Source: Tissierella sp. (GTDB lineage: Bacteria > Bacillota > Clostridia > Tissierellales > Tissierellaceae). From it: DNA of 56,548 nucleotides. Within the stretch, counting starts at the first letter, position 1. The number at the start of each line of letters is the position of its first letter. Both the position numbers and the translations under genes were made by a program. Below are positions 52,342 to 56,548 of the stretch, one piece after another. The notes under the pieces were generated by a model. It did no database searches and was not told the origin of the DNA. It saw nothing but the letters and a program-made list of their open reading frames with translations. The stretch lies in NCBI GenBank assembly GCA_012735585.1, contig JAAYGX010000042.1, forward strand, positions 1-56,548. Reading direction: 5' to 3'.

Positions 52342-53652
52342 ATGAGCGATATTATAGTTAAACCATCAATATTACCAGGATTTATGGAGTTAACTCCGGC
52401 TGATCAAATCCTATTTAATAAAATGATGGATACAATAAGAAAAAATTATGAGAAATTTGGTTTTTTACCAATAGATACTCCTGTGATAGAGAAGTCTGAA
52501 GTCTTATTAGCAAAAGGTGGAGGAGAGACGGAGAAACAAGTATACAGAATTGAAAGTAAATCTACAGATATGAGTATGCGTTTTGACTTGACAGTCCCAC
52601 TTGCTAGATATGTAAGTCAATATTATTCTAAGTTGGAATTCCCATTTAGAAGATATCAAATAGGTAAAGTATATAGAGGAGAGAGAAATCAAAAAGGTAG
52701 ATTTAGGGAATTTTATCAATGTGATATAGATATCATAGGAAATGGCAGTCTATCCATAATCAATGATGCAGAAATACCTTCGCTTATTTATTCAACTTTT
52801 AAAGAATTAGGTTTTGATGCCTTCACCATAAAAATCAACATTAGAAAAATGCTTAAGGGATTCTTTGAGAGCTTAAATATAGAGGATTCAGCAGAGGTAC
52901 TTAGAGTTATAGATAAACTGGATAAAATAGGGCTAGAAGCAGTAGAGAAGGAACTTGTAGACCTGGGACTAGCTGATGATGTAATAGGCAGTATCAATAG
53001 GCTTGTAGGCATTGGTGGGACAAATTCACAAATCATACAATCTTTAAAGGAATTAAATATAGACAATGAGTTATTTAACGAAGGTTTAGAAGAACTATCT
53101 ACTGTAGTAAAATATATTCAACTATTTGAAGTACCTGAGGAAAACTTTAAGATTGCTCTATCAATTGTAAGGGGTCTAGATTACTATACAGGTACAGTGT
53201 ATGAAACATTTTTAGATGATTATCCTTCCCTTGGGGCTATATGTAGTGGTGGGAGATATGAGGATTTGGCAGCCTATTATACAAAACAAAAGTTACCGGG
53301 AGTAGGGATGTCCATAGGATTAACTAGATTGTTTTATCAATTAAGAGAAGCAAATATTATAAGTGCCACGGATAGTTCATTAACAAAAGCGCTGATAATT
53401 CCCATGAATGAATATGTGGAACAATCTGTTGAAGTGGCTAATGTTTTAAGAAAAGAAGAGATACACACTCAAGTATACCTAGAGTCTGGTAAGATGGGTA
53501 AGAAGTTTAATTATGCAGATAAGCTAAACATCCCTTATGTAATAGTAGTAGGAGAAGAGGAAGTAAAGACTGGACTATATTCATTTAGAGATATGAAAAC
53601 AGGAGAACAGAAAAGTATTTCTATAGAAGATATAATTTCTTGTTTAAAATAG
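52342..53652 (+). CDS. hisS: Histidyl-tRNA synthetase
   Basis: 436 residues. Class II motif 2 in RYQIGKVYRGERNQKGRFREF (shown here across ~112-132), HisA block RGLDYYTGTVYE (~275-286), motif 3 GVGMSIGLTRLF, and the C-terminal anticodon-binding domain. The opening IVKPSILPGFMELTPADQ and AKGGGETEKQVYR differ from the usual PRGTQDILP type, so this belongs to the second bacterial HisRS lineage, often a duplicate. No T-box leader is present, unlike its synthetase neighbours. AGTGGAGGA before ATG. Confidence 0.93.
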   Translation: MSDIIVKPSILPGFMELTPADQILFNKMMDTIRKNYEKFGFLPIDTPVIEKSEVLLAKGGGETEKQVYRIESKSTDMSMRFDLTVPLARYVSQYYSKLEFPFRRYQIGKVYRGERNQKGRFREFYQCDIDIIGNGSLSIINDAEIPSLIYSTFKELGFDAFTIKINIRKMLKGFFESLNIEDSAEVLRVIDKLDKIGLEAVEKELVDLGLADDVIGSINRLVGIGGTNSQIIQSLKELNIDNELFNEGLEELSTVVKYIQLFEVPEENFKIALSIVRGLDYYTGTVYETFLDDYPSLGAICSGGRYEDLAAYYTKQKLPGVGMSIGLTRLFYQLREANIISATDSSLTKALIIPMNEYVEQSVEVANVLRKEEIHTQVYLESGKMGKKFNYADKLNIPYVIVVGEEEVKTGLYSFRDMKTGEQKSISIEDIISCLK

Positions 53653-53690
53653 GAAGCAGTGGGTATATATTATATATTACTTTAAAATAC

Positions 53691-53719
53691 TTGACAGATA
53701 TATATGTAAATGATAAAAT
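53691..53719 (+). promoter_or_regulatory. Promoter of the thrS T-box transcript
   Basis: TTGACA (53691-53696), 17-bp spacer, TAAAAT (53714-53719). Confidence 0.75.
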
Positions 53720-53740
53720 GAAATTTAATTAAATATTAAA

Positions 53741-53960
53741 GTGTTGAAGGGAAGAGTAAATTATAAACTCCTTTAAGAGAGAGAAGATCACGGCTGAAAG
53801 TCTTCTCAAGGTAATATAATCGAAGACCACCCCTGAGCTGAATCCGAAAAGAAGGATTACCGCCGTAGGCGTTATTATAAAGTGAGAACCAATTAGGGTG
53901 GAACCACGAAACTTAGCCTTTCGTCCCTACAAATTTATTTGTAGAGATGAAAGGCTTTTC
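53741..53960 (+). ncRNA. T-box leader of thrS, Thr specifier
   Basis: T-box core AGGGTGGAACCACG (53895-53908) followed by a terminator AGCCTTTCGTCCC region pairing with GAGATGAAAGGCT and TTTTC. The specifier is ACC at 53826-53828 in GAAGACCACC (tRNA-Thr GGU). The GAAGAGTAAA block at 53751 is the stem I base. Length about 220 nt as in other T-boxes. Confidence 0.92.
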
Positions 53961-53997
53961 ATATGTAATAATATATTTACTAAATAGGAGGGTTAAT

Positions 53998-55911
53998 ATG
54001 GAAATGATAAAAATTACTTTACCAGATAATTCCGTAAGGGAACATGAAAAAGGAACTACTGTCTTTGACATAACAAAAGATATATCAGAGGGACTTGCAA
54101 GGGTTGCAGTAGGTGCAATTGTAAATGGGGATACAAAAGGCATGCAAGAGGAAGTAAAAGAAGATGCTACTTTTGAAGTCGTAAAATTTGAGGATCCAGA
54201 AGGTAAAAGAATTTTCTGGCATACTTCAGCTCATATTATGGCCTTAGCGGTACAAAATCTTTTCCCAGGAGTTAAATTTGCCATAGGTCCAGCAATAGAT
54301 AATGGATTCTATTATGATTTTGATACAGAACACAGATTTACACCAGAAGATTTAGAGAAAATTGAAGAAGAAATGAAAAGAATAGTTAAAGAAGGTCACA
54401 AATTAGAGAGATTTGTACTACCTAGAGATGAAGCATTAGAATATTTCAAAGAAAAAGATGAAATATACAAAGTTGAATTAATAGAAAATCTTGATGAAGA
54501 TGAAGAAGTATCTTTTTATGAACTAGGTGAGTTTACTGACCTTTGTGCAGGACCTCATCTTTACGATACTAAAAAGGTAAAAGCAATTAAACTATTAAGT
54601 ATAGCTGGTGCCTATTGGCGTGGTGATGAAAAGAACAAGATGCTTCAAAGAATATATGGTACAACTTTTGAAAAGAAAAAGGACCTTGAAGAATATCTTC
54701 ATATGTTAGAAGAAGCAAAGAAAAGAGACCATAGAAAATTAGGTAGGGAACTTGATTTATTCACTATTCATGAAGAAGGACCTGGATTCCCATTCTTCCA
54801 TCCAAAGGGAATGGTTTTAAGAAATCAACTTGAAAACTTCTGGAAAGAGGAGCATGCTAAGAGAGACTATGACGAAGTAAAGACTCCGGTTATTTTAAAT
54901 GAGTCACTTTGGCATCAATCAGGTCACTGGGATCACTATCAAGATAATATGTATTTTACAAAGATAGATGATGGAAACTACGCTATAAAACCAATGAACT
55001 GCCCAGGATCTATTTTAGTATACAAATCTAAAATGTATAGTTATAGAGACCTACCTCTAAGATGGGGTGAGCTAGGGTTAGTTCATAGACATGAGCTTTC
55101 GGGAGCACTACATGGTCTTATGAGAGTAAGAAGCTTTACTCAAGATGATGCCCATCTATATGTACTACCTTCACAAGTTAAGGATGAATTGGTATCTATA
55201 ATAGAACTGGCTGACTATATGTATAATGTATTTGGATTTAAATATCATATAGAATTATCAACTAAACCAGAAAACTCCATGGGTAGTGAAGAACAATGGG
55301 AAATTGCAACAAATGGTTTGATCGAAGCATTAAAGGAAAAGAATATCGACTATATCCTTAATGAAGGGGACGGAGCATTCTACGGACCAAAAATAGACTT
55401 CCAACTTGAAGATGCTATCGGTAGAACATGGCAATGTGGTACAATCCAACTGGACTTCCAAATGCCAGAAAGATTCGATATCTCTTATGTAGATAAAGAC
55501 AATGAAAAGAAAAGACCAGTAATGATTCTTAGAACTATATTTGGAAGTATGGAGAGATTTATGGGAATCCTAATAGAGCATTATGCAGGTAAATTCCCAG
55601 TGTGGTTAGCTCCAGTTCAAGCAACTATACTACCAATCTCTGATAAGTTCAATGACTATGCATATGAATTAAGAAATAAACTGAAAGCAAAAGGCATCAG
55701 GGTAGAATTAGACGTTAGAGCTGAAAAGATAGGCTACAAAATCAGAGAAGCTCAACTTCAACAAATACCATATATGCTGGTAGTAGGAGAAAAAGAAGTA
55801 GAGGATAATCTAGTTTCAGTAAGAAGCAGAGATCGTGGTGATCAAGGTCAAATGAATTCAGATGACTTCGTAGCTAAGGTGCTTGAAGAAATAGAAATAA
55901 AAGCTAAATAG
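53998..55911 (+). CDS. thrS: Threonyl-tRNA synthetase
   Basis: 637 residues from ATG 53998 (TAGGAGGG 6 nt upstream; frames starting further up lie inside the T-box). TGS domain at ~1-62, the editing domain with HTSAHIMALAVQNLFP (~72-87) and CAGPHLYDT (~182-190), class II core with the zinc Cys in MNCPGSI (~335), motif 2 RWGELGLVHRHELSGALHG, motif 3 GSMERFMGILIEH, and anticodon domain ~540-637. Complete and typical. Confidence 0.98.
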   Translation: MEMIKITLPDNSVREHEKGTTVFDITKDISEGLARVAVGAIVNGDTKGMQEEVKEDATFEVVKFEDPEGKRIFWHTSAHIMALAVQNLFPGVKFAIGPAIDNGFYYDFDTEHRFTPEDLEKIEEEMKRIVKEGHKLERFVLPRDEALEYFKEKDEIYKVELIENLDEDEEVSFYELGEFTDLCAGPHLYDTKKVKAIKLLSIAGAYWRGDEKNKMLQRIYGTTFEKKKDLEEYLHMLEEAKKRDHRKLGRELDLFTIHEEGPGFPFFHPKGMVLRNQLENFWKEEHAKRDYDEVKTPVILNESLWHQSGHWDHYQDNMYFTKIDDGNYAIKPMNCPGSILVYKSKMYSYRDLPLRWGELGLVHRHELSGALHGLMRVRSFTQDDAHLYVLPSQVKDELVSIIELADYMYNVFGFKYHIELSTKPENSMGSEEQWEIATNGLIEALKEKNIDYILNEGDGAFYGPKIDFQLEDAIGRTWQCGTIQLDFQMPERFDISYVDKDNEKKRPVMILRTIFGSMERFMGILIEHYAGKFPVWLAPVQATILPISDKFNDYAYELRNKLKAKGIRVELDVRAEKIGYKIREAQLQQIPYMLVVGEKEVEDNLVSVRSRDRGDQGQMNSDDFVAKVLEEIEIKAK

Positions 55912-55920
55912 ATATAAAAG

Positions 55921-55958
55921 AAATGGAAGGGGAGAATGAATCTACCCTTCCATTTTAA
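55921..55958 (+). terminator. Terminator of thrS
   Basis: AAATGGAAGGG / CCCTTCCATTT, perfect 11-bp stem with a 13-nt loop, then TAATT. Confidence 0.8.
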
Positions 55959-56073
55959 TTGCTCCATAAACTTGTCTTCATCTAGCACACATACTTAAAT
56001 TGGACATATATTATTAGTAGGACCAGCTTAATTTGTCCGAAGTTCTTATATTAAATGAGAGGAGTTATAATAT

Positions 56074-56548
56074 ATGTATAGAAATAAAAATAGATGTCCA
56101 AGACCAGATGAACCAGGTTCAGGTGATATTGTAATACCAAGGAACGATGGTTTAAATGCAGACTATTATAAGATTTATTATAGACCTTGGCCGCCTTGTC
56201 CTCCTCCTATGCCTTGGCCATGGCCATGCCCACCGTGGCCAAACCCATGTCATTGTATATGCCCACCAGGACCACCAGGGCCTCCGGGACCACAAGGGCC
56301 AACAGGAGCAACGGGTGCAACTGGGGCGACAGGGCCACAGGGACCGGCAGGTCCAGCAGGAGAAACAGGGGCAACAGGTCCACAAGGACCAATAGGCCCA
56401 GCAGGTCCGGAGGGACCAGAAGGCCCAGCAGGTCCGGAGGGACCAATAGGCCCAGCAGGTCCGGAGGGACCAGAAGGCCCAGCAGGTCCGGAGGGACCAA
56501 TAGGCCCAGCAGGTCCGGAGGGACCAGAAGGCCCAGCAGGTCCGGAGG
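56074..56548 (+). CDS. Collagen-like glycine-repeat protein, probable exosporium/spore-surface type (3' truncated by window)
   Basis: ATG 56074 follows GAGAGGAG by 5-6 nt and the frame stays open to the window end (158 codons so far). N-terminal domain (1-65) ends in a Pro/Trp/Cys-rich region, with Cys at 8, 42, 52, 59, 61 and 63. From Gly66 Gly-X-Y triplets run uninterrupted: GPPGPP, then GATGATGATG, then the nine-residue unit GPAGPEGPx, in which x is E or I alternately. This is the BclA-like layout of spore-surface filaments, although no BclA N-terminal anchor motif is seen. The dense GC-rich repeat contrasts with the AT-rich genome. Codon use differs from neighbours accordingly. Confidence 0.88.
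   Translation, partial: MYRNKNRCPRPDEPGSGDIVIPRNDGLNADYYKIYYRPWPPCPPPMPWPWPCPPWPNPCHCICPPGPPGPPGPQGPTGATGATGATGPQGPAGPAGETGATGPQGPIGPAGPEGPEGPAGPEGPIGPAGPEGPEGPAGPEGPIGPAGPEGPEGPAGPE
56395..56548 (+). repeat. 27-nt tandem repeat with 54-nt higher-order period
   Basis: GGCCCAGCAGGTCCGGAGGG plus ACCAGAA or ACCAATA is repeated 5.7 times to the window end, with no base changes other than the alternating last codon (GAA, ATA). Perfect identity at the DNA level, synonymous sites included, implies recent expansion by slippage or unequal exchange. Confidence 0.95.

Noticed and set aside
53913-54143. Minus-strand open frame across the thrS T-box and thrS start
   Set aside because: It is the complement of the TGS-domain coding sequence and the terminator; no ribosome binding site and low-complexity Ser/Thr/Phe composition.
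56152-56500. Open frames in other phases across the collagen repeat (Trp/Arg/Cys-rich and Leu/Pro-rich proteins)
   Set aside because: They are by-products of the GC-rich repeat; only the frame from 56074 has a ribosome binding site and regular Gly-X-Y.
56395-56548. Regular repeats considered as a CRISPR array
   Set aside because: No spacers: the 27-nt units abut and encode Gly-X-Y triplets in one frame.

Overview
The window comes from a low-GC, endospore-forming anaerobic Firmicute, most likely a clostridial or Tissierella-like genome. Spore genes are scattered through it: two alpha/beta-type SASPs, a YtxC-like protein, a PdaB-like deacetylase and a collagen-like exosporium-type protein. T-box leaders, AGGAGG ribosome binding sites and many TTG/GTG starts also fit. 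No phage, transposase or CRISPR array is visible.

Layout. 1-3.5 kb: the 3' end of an RND/MMPL exporter, then a decayed stretch (ferredoxin-like remnant, methyltransferase C-terminal fragment), an alkyltransferase-like protein with Trp in place of the catalytic Cys, a small monooxygenase-fold protein and an FMN-binding split barrel. 3.7-8.1 kb: exported or membrane proteins of unknown role, including two carrying the same PsbP-like motif. 8.1-13.3 kb: an SDR, a DUF6483 protein, a cobalamin-binding protein that looks like an uncharacterised mutase, glutaminase and a PilZ protein. 13.5-16 kb: a LytTR regulator, its GHKL kinase and a membrane protein whose promoter carries two direct repeats exactly 22 bp apart. 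16-18.5 kb: a frameshifted small gene, a small anchored protein, an unannotated 48-residue minus-strand peptide and a response regulator fused to an FtsX permease tail. 18.6-29.8 kb: two parallel ABC-2 export modules, one headed by an ECF sigma factor facing an RsiV/PdaC-like surface protein, the other by an OmpR-type two-component system. 29.9-34.1 kb: Dps, the GltS glutamate symporter and a GlnK/GlnL-like two-component system whose kinase is cut by an in-frame TAA. 34.2-56 kb: housekeeping, with T-box-controlled trpS, valS and thrS, plus pgsA, folC, hpt, hslO, hisS, cspA-like and a Phe-Gly-Cys tRNA cluster. The window ends inside a collagen-like gene built of 27-nt repeats.

How parts work together. 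Glutaminase, GltS and GlnK/GlnL suggest a glutamine/glutamate uptake and use circuit; a near-consensus GlnL box lies on the gltS promoter, yet the kinase appears broken. The two ABC modules look like envelope-stress or antimicrobial-peptide responses with different sensors.

The least explained signal is a structured repeat present twice, between the trpS T-box terminator and trpS and again inside the tRNA cluster. Its conserved blocks flank hairpins whose arms differ in sequence yet remain self-complementary in both copies.
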